A stretch of DNA of 64,000 nt from Litoribacillus peritrichatus (GCF_039537985.1 NZ_BAABBN010000015.1:372001-436000), one strand, 5' to 3'; counted from the stretch's first letter, positions 1-8,873 are shown. Numbers and translations: made by a program. Notes: a model not told the origin generated them from the sequence alone.

Positions 1-29
1 TTATTTATCTCGGCACTGAGCGCTATAAT
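1..29 (+). promoter_or_regulatory. Candidate sigma70 promoter for the zinc-ribbon gene
   Basis: A perfect TATAAT box lies at 24-29, with TTATTT at 1-6 as a poor -35 at 17-base spacing. It sits about 60 bases before the start codon at 90. Only the -10 element is convincing; the -35 match is weak and the window edge cuts off anything further upstream. Confidence 0.45.
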
Positions 30-89
30 GCTTTACACTTACGGCAGTTTTTTGAGTATTTACAGATAGGTTTTTAAGGTAAAAACAAC

Positions 90-323
90 ATGAGCAGAGA
101 AGAGCGCGATTTTAATATTCGTCCGGAAGAAGAACGTCAGGCGTTTTTGGAACAAACCTGGTGCAACGAATGTATGGAAGTGGATTTGGGCATGAAGAAC
201 CCAAAAGAGTACGAAGAAAATGGCCGGGTGTTTATCGAAGGTGAATGCTTAAAATGTGGCGGAACTGTGGTCACTGAAATCGTCGACGGTGTTGACGAAG
301 AAGAGGACATGGAGGAGTTTTAA
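90..323 (+). CDS. Small acidic zinc-ribbon-like protein
   Basis: A 77-residue soluble protein with two CxxC pairs, CNEC near residue 25 and CLKC near residue 54. The spacing fits a single zinc ribbon. The C-terminus is strongly acidic, ending in a run of Glu and Asp. No signal peptide or membrane segment is visible. AAGG lies a little over ten bases before the ATG, a weak ribosome site. It stands alone, with its own TATAAT upstream and a hairpin terminator behind it. Zinc binding is inferred from the cysteine pattern; the cellular role is unknown. It could be a small nucleic-acid-binding or assembly factor, but nothing here decides that. Confidence 0.75.
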   Translation: MSREERDFNIRPEEERQAFLEQTWCNECMEVDLGMKNPKEYEENGRVFIEGECLKCGGTVVTEIVDGVDEEEDMEEF

Positions 324-354
324 TCCTTCAGGTGTCATCATTCTGAATAAGTTT

Positions 355-405
355 AGGCATCATTTATCGGGTACTTTTTCCCAGTGTATGATGCCTATTC
401 TTTTT
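355..405 (+). terminator. Hairpin terminator after the zinc-ribbon gene
   Basis: AGGCATCAT at 355-363 pairs perfectly with ATGATGCCT at 388-396. The stem continues inside through GGG/CCC, and a T-rich run follows at 397-405. It ends the plus-strand gene and lies just beyond the 3' end of rlmE, which converges from the other strand. Confidence 0.7.
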
Positions 406-418
406 GTCGGTTTCTACC

Positions 419-1039
419 TCACCCCTTAAACCCTTTCCCGACGATATAGACTTCCCGCGAGCGAGGGCGAGAGGCCGCAGGTTTGCGAATCAGTACTTTA
501 CTGAACGAGCTGCGAACGTCTTTTAAATACTCTTCATACCCGACACCCTGGAATACTTTTGCACAGAAGTTGCCGCCGGGTTTTAGTACGTTCCGGGCCA
601 TGTCCAGAGCAAGTTCGACCAAGTACATGGAGGAAAATTGGTCGGTGGCATTGACGCCACTGATGTTCGGGGCCATGTCTGAAATGACGACATCCACCAC
701 ATCGTCTCCCAGTGTTTTCAGAATTTCTTCAAAGACGGATTCTTCGGTGAAGTCGCCCTGAATGAAGTCGACGCTGGCAATGGAGTCCATCGGCAGGATG
801 TCGGAGGCAATGGTGCGGCCTTTGTCGCCCACCCAAGGCGCTACAATCTGTGACCAGCCGCCAGGCGCCGAGCCTAAATCCATCACCACGTTGCCGGGGC
901 GAATGATCTTGTCTTTCTCGTTGATCTCAATCAGCTTATAACTGGCACGGGAGCGATATCCGTCGAGTTGGGCTTTCTTAACATACGGGTCGTTAACGTG
1001 TTCGTTCATCCATTTTTTACTGGTTTTTGATCGAGCCAT
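419..1039 (-). CDS. rlmE: 23S rRNA (uridine-2552-2'-O)-methyltransferase RlmE (FtsJ/RrmJ)
   Basis: RlmE methylates U2552 in the A-loop of 23S rRNA on the 50S subunit, using S-adenosylmethionine, and is induced by heat shock in Escherichia coli. The 206-residue protein has the K-D-K-E catalytic tetrad: Lys in RASYKL, Asp in SDMAPN, Lys in CAKVFQG and Glu in SREVYIVG. The SAM-binding loop reads DLGSAPGGWSQ. I start it at 1039 (MARSKTS), which matches family length; an in-frame ATG at 1105 would add 22 residues of a kind not seen in the family. In many relatives ftsH follows rlmE, but here the gene is alone and converges on the zinc-ribbon gene. Confidence 0.95.
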   Translation of the reverse strand: MARSKTSKKWMNEHVNDPYVKKAQLDGYRSRASYKLIEINEKDKIIRPGNVVMDLGSAPGGWSQIVAPWVGDKGRTIASDILPMDSIASVDFIQGDFTEESVFEEILKTLGDDVVDVVISDMAPNISGVNATDQFSSMYLVELALDMARNVLKPGGNFCAKVFQGVGYEEYLKDVRSSFSKVLIRKPAASRPRSREVYIVGKGFKG

Positions 1040-1250
1040 GGAGCAAGCCTGCTGTATATCCTGAAAAATAGCCGCACATTGTACGCCTTCAGGTTTGATC
1101 TGCAAAACTCTTTGAAGTCGAAACGATGAGTGTTAATCCGCTTTATCTGATTCAAAAAGCATACCTGACATAAAAAGCGCGAAACGCTATAATCCGCCAC
1201 ATTCCTCATCACCTATTTACCTTTGCCGGAGACACCGGCCAGGACAGACC

Positions 1251-2879
1251 ATGATTCGCATTTCGGAATTAGCATTACCCCTTGATCACCCAGAAGAGGC
1301 CATTCAATCGGCGCTGTTAAAACGTCTGGGCATTTCAGCCAATGAATTGATTGATTTTACGGTGTTTAAGCGCAGTTATGATGCGCGTAAAAAGAACACT
1401 GAAATTAAGTTTGTGTACATTATTGATGCAAACATTCAAAACGAAGCTCAGTTATTGGCCCGGTTTGAAGACGATGTTCATGTTAAGCCAGCGCCGGATA
1501 CCAATTATTATCCGGTGGAATCGGCACCGGCTGAGTTAACCGAGCGCCCGGTGGTGATTGGTTTCGGGCCATGTGGTTTATTTGCGGCTCTCACTTTGGC
1601 TCAGGCGGGATATAAACCCATCGTTCTTGAGCGCGGTAAAGAAGTGCGGGCGCGAACCAAAGACACTTGGGCGCTGTGGCGAAAACATAATTTAAATACC
1701 GAGTCGAACGTACAATATGGTGAAGGTGGGGCAGGGCTCTTTTCGGACGGCAAATTGTACAGCCAAATTAAAGACCCGAAATTTTACGGTCGCAAGGTCA
1801 TGCATGAGTTTGTGCGTGCCGGTGCGCCGGAAGAGATCATGTATGTCAGCAAACCGCACATAGGTACCTTTCGTTTAACCGGCGTGGTTTCCCGTATGCG
1901 TGAGGAAATTAAGGCGCTGGGCGGCGAAGTGCGTTTTGAAAGCAAAGTGTCTGATTTGCATATTGACGATGGCCGAATCACCGGTGTGAGTTTAGAGAAC
2001 GGTGAAACCATTGATAGCCGTTATGTGGTGTTGGCGTTGGGGCACAGCTCGCGTGATACTTTCCGTTTACTGCATAAAAAAGGTGTGTTCATTGAAGCCA
2101 AACCCTTTGCCATTGGCTTTAGGGTGGAGCATCCGCAATCTGTGATTGATAAGTCGCGTTTGGGCAAATATGCCGGTCACCCGGAGTTGGGGGCTGCGGA
2201 TTATAAAGTCATTCATCATGCGAAGAATGGTCGTGCGGTTTACAGCTTTTGCATGTGCCCTGGTGGCACTGTGGTGGCGGCGACGTCGGAAGAAGGTCGT
2301 GTTGTGACGAATGGCATGAGTCAATATTCCCGTAACGAACGAAATGCCAACTCTGGCATTGTGGTCGGCATTCACCCTGAACAGGATTTTCCTGGTGGCC
2401 CGCTTGCCGGGGTGGAGTTGCAGGAGAAGCTGGAAAGCCACGCCTATGAAATGGGTGGCCGTGATTATTGTGCTCCGGGGCAGTTGGTCGGGGACTTTGT
2501 TAAAGGTATTCCGTCCACGGAACTCGGTGAGGTAGAACCTTCGTATAAGCCGGGGATTAAACTGACGGACCTGGCGCCTTCGTTGCCGGATTATGCCATT
2601 GAGGCCATCCGGGAGGCGTTTCCTGCTTTTGGTAAGAAAATACGTGGGTTTGATCGTCCCGACGCCGTATTAACAGGCATTGAGACCCGGACTTCTTCGC
2701 CAGTACGTATTACCCGTGACAGAGAAACGCTGCAAAGTCTGAATACCCGTGGTTTATATCCAGCGGGTGAAGGCGCAGGGTATGCCGGAGGGATTTTATC
2801 AGCGGGTGTGGATGGCATCAAAGTGGCCGAGGCTTTGGTGAATGCCTTGCTGGATGATTTAAAAGGCGCGGACGCATGA
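1251..2879 (+). CDS. NAD(P)/FAD-dependent dehydrogenase, COG2509 type
   Basis: A 542-residue flavoprotein. The first ~95 residues form the family's small N-terminal domain. A dinucleotide-binding motif follows at about residues 100-125 (VVIGFGPCGLFAA and an acidic residue ending the second strand, LERG). A second conserved stretch, GEGGAGLFSDGKL, lies near residue 160, and a C-terminal FAD motif reads GLYPAGEGAGYAGGI. The substrate is not known for most members, so only an oxidoreductase role can be claimed. No membrane segment is seen. The stop codon overlaps the start of the RNA methyltransferase by four bases (ATGA), so the two are translationally coupled. Confidence 0.85.
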   Translation: MIRISELALPLDHPEEAIQSALLKRLGISANELIDFTVFKRSYDARKKNTEIKFVYIIDANIQNEAQLLARFEDDVHVKPAPDTNYYPVESAPAELTERPVVIGFGPCGLFAALTLAQAGYKPIVLERGKEVRARTKDTWALWRKHNLNTESNVQYGEGGAGLFSDGKLYSQIKDPKFYGRKVMHEFVRAGAPEEIMYVSKPHIGTFRLTGVVSRMREEIKALGGEVRFESKVSDLHIDDGRITGVSLENGETIDSRYVVLALGHSSRDTFRLLHKKGVFIEAKPFAIGFRVEHPQSVIDKSRLGKYAGHPELGAADYKVIHHAKNGRAVYSFCMCPGGTVVAATSEEGRVVTNGMSQYSRNERNANSGIVVGIHPEQDFPGGPLAGVELQEKLESHAYEMGGRDYCAPGQLVGDFVKGIPSTELGEVEPSYKPGIKLTDLAPSLPDYAIEAIREAFPAFGKKIRGFDRPDAVLTGIETRTSSPVRITRDRETLQSLNTRGLYPAGEGAGYAGGILSAGVDGIKVAEALVNALLDDLKGADA

Positions 2880-3625
2880 AGTTAGATGATGTAAAAAAGC
2901 TGCACCATAAAAAATATCGTAATCAACTGGGGTATTACCTGGTGGAAGGCGAGCATCTGATTCAGGAGTTACAAAAGGCTCATTCAGTGCGTACTGATGT
3001 GCAGCGACAAGGGGATTCAGCTCGTATACGTTTGTATGTGACGGAAGATTATCAAGCGTGGTCTTCTCCTTTTGAAAAGCAGGTTGTCAGTAAAAAACAG
3101 ATGGCGCAATTAAGCGATACTAAAACGCCACAAGGGATCATCGCATGTGTGCCGCTGCCTGATAAACAAGCTTCTGTAGGCATCGAACAAACCAATGAGC
3201 GTTGTATTTATCTGCATGAAGTACAAGACCCGGGCAATCTGGGAACCATTCTAAGGACACTTGCCTGGTTTGGGGATTTTCGCTTATTGCTCAGCCCTAA
3301 CAGTGTTGACCCCTTTAATCCGAAAGTGGTGCGCTCAAGTATGGGGGCGATTTTTCATGTGCCGATGGAACTGGACGTTCAATTGGATGATTTGCAAAAT
3401 CGTTTTGATCGATTTGCTTATTTGGATATGGATGGCGAGAACATATCGAGCCCTGCGTTCAGCGAATTTTATTGTTACTTGTTTGGTAATGAGGCCCGAG
3501 GGGTGCCGCATGATGCGCTGCAAGCCTTGAACGCTCAGGCGTTTACGATTCCTGGTCGTGGCGCTATTGAGTCTTTAAACCTGGCGATGGCAGTGAATAT
3601 CAGCGCTTATCAGTTGTCGGTTTAG
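2876..3625 (+). CDS. SpoU/TrmH-family RNA 2'-O-methyltransferase
   Basis: A 249-residue SPOUT methyltransferase that would use S-adenosylmethionine to methylate a ribose 2'-OH in rRNA or tRNA. The N-terminal 80 residues form an RNA-binding domain (KKYRNQLGYYLVEGEHLI). The catalytic domain carries the three SpoU motifs: motif 1 around residue 120 (DPGNLGTILRT), motif 2 near 200 (LFGNEARG) and motif 3 near 230 (SLNLAMAVNI). These include the Asn, Arg and Glu expected in the knot. The target nucleotide cannot be read from sequence; the overall form is closest to the 23S rRNA enzymes. It starts inside the stop of the upstream flavoprotein gene. Confidence 0.85.
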   Translation: MKLDDVKKLHHKKYRNQLGYYLVEGEHLIQELQKAHSVRTDVQRQGDSARIRLYVTEDYQAWSSPFEKQVVSKKQMAQLSDTKTPQGIIACVPLPDKQASVGIEQTNERCIYLHEVQDPGNLGTILRTLAWFGDFRLLLSPNSVDPFNPKVVRSSMGAIFHVPMELDVQLDDLQNRFDRFAYLDMDGENISSPAFSEFYCYLFGNEARGVPHDALQALNAQAFTIPGRGAIESLNLAMAVNISAYQLSV

Positions 3626-3658
3626 CCGATGCTGATACGTCAGTTTGATTTTGGTGTG

Positions 3659-4366
3659 TCAGCTTGATGTTGAAGTGCTGGTATCGGCTTTTTCGTTCAG
3701 TACCCACTGCCATTGTGCATCGGGCTTTTCTCGCCGGTCTCCAATAACTCGTGCGGGGTTGCCTACCGCAATGGCGTACTCGGGGATGTCCTGTGTGACG
3801 ACGGCCCCCATACCGATGACGGCGTGGTTGTGAATATGAACTCCGTCGACCACGCTGCTGTTGGCGCCGACCCAAACGTCTTCGCCGATGGTGATTCCTT
3901 TGGAAGAAACAGCTTGTTCGCGAACCAATAAATCAGGCGCCAGTCCGTGGTTAAACGCGAAGAAAGTGCATTGACAAGCGATGCGGCTATTGTCGCCGAT
4001 GCTGATGCCGGACGAGCCTCCGTCCATACTGACACTGTGGTTGATTGCCACGTTTTTACCCAGTGATGCCGGGCCGTGAATAAATACGTTGGCAGCGATG
4101 GTTGAACGATTACCTATGGTGATGGTTCGCCCTCGCTCGGCAAACAGATGAGCGGTGGGGGCGATGAAACAGTCGAGTCCGAATTCCACCGTTTCCAGAG
4201 TGCTTATTCTTGCCTGTACAGCGTCTTGCCAGGGCTTTGCCCACGCTTTCAGTTTGGGCTTCAAACTGTGATAGAGCCAAGGCATGAAGGACATGCGTTG
4301 TTTGTGTTGCTCTTGGTAGTCTGCCTGATCCATTGTCGGGGGGTTAAGATGTTCTGTTTCGGTCAT
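3659..4366 (-). CDS. Hexapeptide-repeat (left-handed beta-helix) acyltransferase
   Basis: A 235-residue acyltransferase of the maltose/galactoside O-acetyltransferase type. Residues ~75-215 hold repeated [LIV]-G-x4 units (IGNRSTI, IGDNSRI, IGEDVWVGANSSV) that form a left-handed beta helix. The WVGANSSVVDGVHIHNHAVIG stretch and the closing AVGNPARVI are the usual C-terminal signature. His in FNHGL may be the catalytic base. The N-terminal ~70 residues are predicted helical and specific to this protein. The acceptor is unknown, perhaps a sugar on lipopolysaccharide or a polysaccharide. It converges with the RNA methyltransferase gene and has no glycan-synthesis neighbours. Confidence 0.8.
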   Translation of the reverse strand: MTETEHLNPPTMDQADYQEQHKQRMSFMPWLYHSLKPKLKAWAKPWQDAVQARISTLETVEFGLDCFIAPTAHLFAERGRTITIGNRSTIAANVFIHGPASLGKNVAINHSVSMDGGSSGISIGDNSRIACQCTFFAFNHGLAPDLLVREQAVSSKGITIGEDVWVGANSSVVDGVHIHNHAVIGMGAVVTQDIPEYAIAVGNPARVIGDRREKPDAQWQWVLNEKADTSTSTSS

Positions 4367-4417
4367 GAAGGTTTATCAATGATTCGGTTAATCGGTGGTT
4401 TACTGGAAAAAGCGCCG

Positions 4418-5014
4418 CTATTGGCAATATCGCTGAACGTCCGCCAATACTCGGTTGTACTTGTCGTCACTGGCGTGCATTAACCGACTTCTGGCTTCTT
4501 CGCATTGTTGTTCTCTGGTCGGTTGCTGTGCAGGCGCATGAGTTGAGGTTTGTTTGGTCGGGTGCGTCGCGCGGTGGTCTTGTGCACTTTGCTCACAGAA
4601 ACTGTAATTGACTTTCATCAGCTCCGTGCCTTCAGGGGTTTGCTCAACAGCAACGCAATCGCCGGTACGAAGCCGGTTGGGTGGCGAGGCAATTGAAAAC
4701 GACTGACCGGACATGAGCTGAACAACGACTTTGTGTGCTTCCTGGCCGGAGGTCATTGCGGCCTCTAACCCGGCCCCTACCAATGCTCCGCCAAATGCGC
4801 CCCAGCCTCGGTCGTTCTCGGCAATGACCGCGCCTGTAATGGCGCCTAAAACAGCCCCCCGGCCATAGGTTGCTTCAATTTTATGCACCTGATGTGTCAC
4901 GACCCGCCCATAATTTATTTGATTGGGCAGGTAAGCCCTCTCCGCCAGAGCGATTGAACTGAATGTAACCGACAGACCAACGACTGTGTTGAGAAACGCT
5001 TTCATAGAGAACAT
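4418..5014 (-). CDS. Exported glycine-zipper 2TM (SlyB-like) protein without a lipobox
   Basis: A 198-residue exported protein. The N-terminus has Lys, a hydrophobic core and the site ALA/ER, a signal-peptidase I pattern. There is no Cys at the cleavage point, unlike the SlyB and Pcp lipoproteins it otherwise resembles. Residues ~50-85 form a glycine zipper (GRGAVLGAITGAVIAEND, GWGAFGGALVGAGLEA), a helical hairpin that inserts into or spans a membrane. The C-terminal part is rich in Gln, Thr and Pro and carries several Cys residues. AAGGTGA seven bases before the ATG at 5014 supports that start. The role is probably envelope maintenance; the function is not established. Confidence 0.75.
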   Translation of the reverse strand: MFSMKAFLNTVVGLSVTFSSIALAERAYLPNQINYGRVVTHQVHKIEATYGRGAVLGAITGAVIAENDRGWGAFGGALVGAGLEAAMTSGQEAHKVVVQLMSGQSFSIASPPNRLRTGDCVAVEQTPEGTELMKVNYSFCEQSAQDHRATHPTKQTSTHAPAQQPTREQQCEEARSRLMHASDDKYNRVLADVQRYCQ

Positions 5015-5236
5015 TAAAAAATCACCTTTTATGTAAGAAATTTGTCATCCAACCTTGGGGACATCGCTGGGGTTCGAATGGTTGATCTCTCATATTCGAA
5101 TTCCCTGATACCTACTATGGTTATTTTAGGTCACTGCTGGCGTGAGTGTGGTTCAGGATCTGTTCAGAATACTGGAAAGAAGTATAACGCCAGACAATAG
5201 TAAATACCCAGCACCTAGGTGCAATGGAGTGAGTTA

Positions 5237-6475
5237 ATGAAAGTACTTGTTGTTGATGATGATTCTGTCGCCCGTAAAACGATATCCAAGGCGTTGGAGG
5301 ATACTTACATAGTTACAACAGCAGTAGACGGACCTACCGCCATTGATATGGTGCCTGTGGAATCGCCGGATTTGATTCTGTTAGATGTTGAGATGCCTTT
5401 CATGTCTGGATTTGAAGTCTGTAATCAGATCAAAACGTCGAACGGCCCGGAGCGGGATACGCCGATTATTTTTATTTCTTCTTTAAGCTCTATGTCCGAG
5501 CGACTTCATGGACTGGAAGTGGGGGCGGACGATTTTCTCACCAAACCCTTTGAACCAGAGATGTTGAAAGCGAAGCTCAATAAACTACTGGCTTTCAGGC
5601 AAGAGCGCGACGGCCTGAAACAGCAAGTGGATGCTGCCAACAATGCCGCCTATCAGGCGATGTCTGGTACCAGTGAATTCGGCACAGCCATCCGGTTTGT
5701 GGAGCGCAGCCACAGTATTGGTACGTTTGAGTTGTTGGCGGATCAGTTTTTTAAAGCAACGGATCAGTTTGGTTTGAGTTGCAGTTTAATGATGAAAACG
5801 GAATCTGAACCTTTATTTTTTACCAGTAATCATGCCAGTCCTGCGGTCAGTCCACTCGAAAAAGAATTGATTACTATGCTCTCCACCGCTGAGCGCTTTA
5901 ACGACTTTGGTCAGAGGACTCAAATTAATTACCCTTACATTTCGTTGCTGGTCAAGAACATGCCCTCCGACGAACCGGATCGCTATGGTCGTTACAAAGA
6001 CCTGCTGCCGTTTATGATTGAAGTGGCCAACGCCACGGTAAGAACCTTAAACATTGAATCACAGCTGGTTTCTCAAACCCGCAATTTAGGGAAGTCGTTC
6101 GATATCGTAAAGCAGACCCTTATGCAGTTGACGGATGCGATGCAAGTGAACCAGGAAAACGTTGCCAGCATCATGAATGACATGTTGATGGAACTGGATG
6201 AAGTGGTGCCCGGTTTGGGGTTGGATGAAGATCAGGAGACGTACCTGATTAAGCGGATTGATGGTGCTGTCACTGAAGCGAACGAGGTGCTGGATTCAGG
6301 CGCGAATTTGAAAGGCTCGATCATCAATGTGACCCGCTTGTTGGATCATCTTGTGGAACAGCAGCATATTATGGTGGATAAGGCGATTGCCAGCAAAGCC
6401 AGTACTTCTGAGGTGCAAGATGAGCAAGCGTCTGTAGAGGAAGAAGTTCACGATGAAGATGTAGAGTTGTTTTAA
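5237..6475 (+). CDS. Response regulator: CheY-like receiver with a long uncharacterised C-terminal region
   Basis: A 412-residue protein. Residues 1-125 are a complete receiver: acidic pocket VDDDS, phosphoacceptor Asp in LILLDVEMP, Ser in FISSLSS and Lys in LTKPFEP. The remaining ~285 residues match no DNA-binding, GGDEF, HD-GYP or kinase motif I know. They begin with a helical linker and include a middle stretch that may fold like a GAF-type sensor, and they end in an acidic tail. I prefer the ATG at 5237 because GGAG lies eight bases upstream; a GTG at 5219 is possible. It is a single-gene unit, so its kinase partner cannot be read from position. Confidence 0.75.
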   Translation: MKVLVVDDDSVARKTISKALEDTYIVTTAVDGPTAIDMVPVESPDLILLDVEMPFMSGFEVCNQIKTSNGPERDTPIIFISSLSSMSERLHGLEVGADDFLTKPFEPEMLKAKLNKLLAFRQERDGLKQQVDAANNAAYQAMSGTSEFGTAIRFVERSHSIGTFELLADQFFKATDQFGLSCSLMMKTESEPLFFTSNHASPAVSPLEKELITMLSTAERFNDFGQRTQINYPYISLLVKNMPSDEPDRYGRYKDLLPFMIEVANATVRTLNIESQLVSQTRNLGKSFDIVKQTLMQLTDAMQVNQENVASIMNDMLMELDEVVPGLGLDEDQETYLIKRIDGAVTEANEVLDSGANLKGSIINVTRLLDHLVEQQHIMVDKAIASKASTSEVQDEQASVEEEVHDEDVELF

Positions 6476-6583
6476 CACTCAGAATCATCTATTTCGGCAG
6501 TATAAGTGCGACGTATGAGGGGTTTTGTTGAAATAAATAGTTGTGTGTCACTTTGTCATACAAGTGGTCTGTGGGTGTTTTGT

Positions 6584-6598
6584 GTGCCATACTGGCAC
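6584..6598. promoter_or_regulatory. Perfect palindrome, likely operator of the toxin-antitoxin pair
   Basis: GTGCCA-TAC-TGGCAC is a perfect inverted repeat with six-base arms, 31 bases before the antitoxin start. CATACT inside it, preceded by TG, could be an extended -10 element. RHH-type antitoxins usually bind such palindromes and repress their own operon with help from the toxin. No good -35 is seen. The operator role is inferred from position and symmetry. Confidence 0.5.
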
Positions 6599-6629
6599 CA
6601 GATCCGATTAAACAGACTAGGTGAATATT

Positions 6630-6920
6630 ATGGCGGCAGCAGAAAACAAAGAGGCTCGCTTGGTTGCTAGGGTTACGGAAGACGTTCAAAAAATGATTCA
6701 GCGAGCAGCTGATTATTCGGGAACTAGCATTTCTCAATTTTTGACTGATTCAGCGATGGATAAAGCCCGTACCATTATTGAAAAAACAGAAGCCTTGCAT
6801 CTTTCCATGCAGGGAGCGGATGCGTTGTTTGACGCCTTGGAAGCCCCGCCAAAAGCCAATACGAAATTATTGAAAGCGGCCAAGGGATTTAAAGGCACGG
6901 TGAATGTTGCTGAACATTGA
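6630..6920 (+). CDS. DUF1778 (TacA-like) antitoxin
   Basis: A 96-residue protein with an N-terminal ribbon-helix-helix region (ARLVARVTEDVQKMIQRAA, then SGTSISQFLTDSAM), the DUF1778 pattern. The C-terminal tail (residues ~60-96) would wrap and block the acetyltransferase encoded next. I start it at ATG 6630, where AGGTG lies upstream at the right distance; GTG 6621 would add three residues. Its coding region overlaps the toxin start by 17 bases, the standard arrangement for TacAT-type modules. Together with the palindrome at 6584-6598 it most likely represses its own promoter. Confidence 0.85.
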   Translation: MAAAENKEARLVARVTEDVQKMIQRAADYSGTSISQFLTDSAMDKARTIIEKTEALHLSMQGADALFDALEAPPKANTKLLKAAKGFKGTVNVAEH

Positions 6921-7419
6921 TGAAGTATCCAAAAAGCACGATCGAAAACAATTTGATTGTGGGGTTGAGGAATTAAATCAATTTCTGCAACAACAGGCCC
7001 GTCAAAAAACGTCCAAACACGTATCGAAAACGTACGTTGGGTGCTGGGACGAATCCCCTGCCGTGGTAGCCGGTTATTACACGTTAACCGGTTATTCGGT
7101 CAGCCCACCGCCGGTTCATAAAGACTACCACAATTACCCACATCCGTTGTCGGCCGTTAAGCTGGCTCGATTGGCCGTGGATCGCGACTGTCAGGGGGCG
7201 CGTCTGGGTGAGAAATTACTGATCGACGCCATTCGTCGAACGGTGTTGGCGGCGGAACAAATCTCCGCCATTGGCTTGTTTGTTGATCCCATGACGCCCG
7301 ACGTGGTGCCGTTTTATGAGCAATACGGTTTCATGGTCGCCGATCCGGCAGAAGATGATCGGTTGGAACTGTGGTTGCCGATTGGCACCTGCTATGACGC
7401 AGTGAAAGATTTGGTTTAA
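6904..7419 (+). CDS. GNAT-family toxin (TacT-like tRNA acetyltransferase)
   Basis: A 171-residue GNAT protein. TacT and its relatives acetylate the amino group of aminoacyl-tRNAs, which stops translation. Visible are the N-terminal FDCGVEELNQFL typical of this subfamily, the acetyl-CoA loop CQGARLG near residue 98, and FYEQYGF near residue 140 with the Tyr used as general acid. All key positions seem present, so the toxin is probably active when freed from its antitoxin. It is encoded directly behind, and overlapping, the DUF1778 gene. The specific tRNA target cannot be told from the sequence. Confidence 0.85.
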   Translation: MLLNIDEVSKKHDRKQFDCGVEELNQFLQQQARQKTSKHVSKTYVGCWDESPAVVAGYYTLTGYSVSPPPVHKDYHNYPHPLSAVKLARLAVDRDCQGARLGEKLLIDAIRRTVLAAEQISAIGLFVDPMTPDVVPFYEQYGFMVADPAEDDRLELWLPIGTCYDAVKDLV

Positions 7420-7601
7420 GGGGTAAAACTTTCATGGGAAGGGAGTTATTTCGTTTTTTTTGCGTTGAACAATCTCAAACGCAGGAGGCTAAAGAAAACC
7501 TTCCATGTTACGGTCTTGTCACTGGTTCTTAAAAGAATGTTTGGCTACTATGGCGTGATTCAATTTACGCTGATGTACTCACTTTTATAGAACTGGATGA
7601 C

Positions 7602-8873
7602 ATGCCTTTGATCTCGAATCGATTTCTGTTTGTTCTGCTCACTTCTTTGTACTTTTCACAAGGTTTTCCTTCCGGTCTGTTGGCGCATGGCATGCCTGCG
7701 ATCATGCGTGAATACGGCAGCTCTTTGACTTCTATTGGTATGCTCAAACTCTTAGCATTGCCTTGGTTATTTAAGTTCTTGTGGGCGCCTCTATTGGATA
7801 AATACCACTTCTCCCGGTTAGGGCCACACCGAAGCTGGATAATGGTGATGCAAACGGGGGCTGTTCTGACGCTGTTTGGGTTGTCGTGGTTTGATCCTGC
7901 CTGGTTATTTGCGGAAGGTTTGATTCTGTTATTTATTTTATTATTTTTGGTGAATCTGTTTTCTTCGACCCAAGATGTAGCGACTGACGGGTTGGCGGTG
8001 ACCTTATTGCCGGAGCGTTTGCGCGGTTTAGGGAACAGTATTCAGGTTTGTGGTTACAAAGTCGGCTTAATGCTAGGGGGCTCAGGCTTACTTGTGCTCA
8101 TTAATGACATTGGTTGGTCGTTGTCCATCCAGCTGGTGGCGCTGACGCTCATGATTATGTTATTGCCAACGCTTCGTTTTAATGAAATCGCAACGTTTAA
8201 GGCTCTGGATCAAAATTCAGAAAAAACGGCCTCAGCAACCGATCAACCTTTGGGCGGCTATAATTTTTGGCAGTTTTTTAAAACGCCTAACATCATGCGT
8301 TGGGTCGGGGTGTTGGTGACGTTTAAAGTAATTGACAGTTTCAGCTCAACATTGGTCAAACCTATGTTGATTGATTTTCAGTTATCACTGGCAGAAGTCG
8401 GAGAGATCACCTTCATCGCTTCTCTGATTGGTTTGGCTGGAGCACTGCTAGCGGGGGCTTTGTATTCCCGTTTGAATAGCTGGTGGTTATTGATGGGGTT
8501 CACGGTTTTGCAAATGTTTGCCGTTGCCGCGTATGCCATATTACCTGGGTTGCATCAAACGGGTGATTCGTCGTTTATGACCTGGGTGTATGTCATTGTC
8601 GGAGTTGATCAGGCGATTGATACGATGGCTACGGTGGTGTTGTTTGCGGTCATGATGGGTCATTGCCGAAAACAGCACGAAGGTGGTGACTATACCGTAC
8701 AAGCTTGTTTGCAGGTTTTTGCTGCAGGTTTGGTTGGTGTATTGGCTGGTGTCATGGGCGACTGGATTCAAGATTATCAAGTCATGTTTATGGTGTCCGG
8801 GTTGAGTGGTGTATTAGCCATTCTGGCTTTGGTTTTGTACCGGCCAGTGCAGGTAACGAAGTTGCCGCTGTAG
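7602..8873 (+). CDS. Major facilitator transporter, AmpG/RhtX-like
   Basis: A 423-residue inner-membrane protein with about twelve hydrophobic segments and short loops. The opening, with a first helix followed by FSQGFPSGLLAHGMPAIMRE, and the cytoplasmic loop motifs LDKYHFSRLGPHRSW and FSSTQDVATDGLAV resemble the AmpG (muropeptide permease) and RhtX/FptX (siderophore uptake) branch of the superfamily. The charged central loop near residue 205 divides the two six-helix halves. Substrate cannot be decided: no siderophore, receptor or beta-lactamase gene is nearby. It ends 27 bases before the convergent histidine kinase gene. Confidence 0.75.
   Translation: MPLISNRFLFVLLTSLYFSQGFPSGLLAHGMPAIMREYGSSLTSIGMLKLLALPWLFKFLWAPLLDKYHFSRLGPHRSWIMVMQTGAVLTLFGLSWFDPAWLFAEGLILLFILLFLVNLFSSTQDVATDGLAVTLLPERLRGLGNSIQVCGYKVGLMLGGSGLLVLINDIGWSLSIQLVALTLMIMLLPTLRFNEIATFKALDQNSEKTASATDQPLGGYNFWQFFKTPNIMRWVGVLVTFKVIDSFSSTLVKPMLIDFQLSLAEVGEITFIASLIGLAGALLAGALYSRLNSWWLLMGFTVLQMFAVAAYAILPGLHQTGDSSFMTWVYVIVGVDQAIDTMATVVLFAVMMGHCRKQHEGGDYTVQACLQVFAAGLVGVLAGVMGDWIQDYQVMFMVSGLSGVLAILALVLYRPVQVTKLPL

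Noticed and set aside
1006..1212. An extra open frame overlapping the rlmE start
   Set aside because: It overlaps the first part of rlmE in another frame, lacks a ribosome site and has no motif.
3617..3695. AGCCGAT...ATCGGCT arms near the end of the RNA methyltransferase gene
   Set aside because: The right arm is inside the acyltransferase coding region and the loop is over 50 bases, so it is not a convincing terminator.
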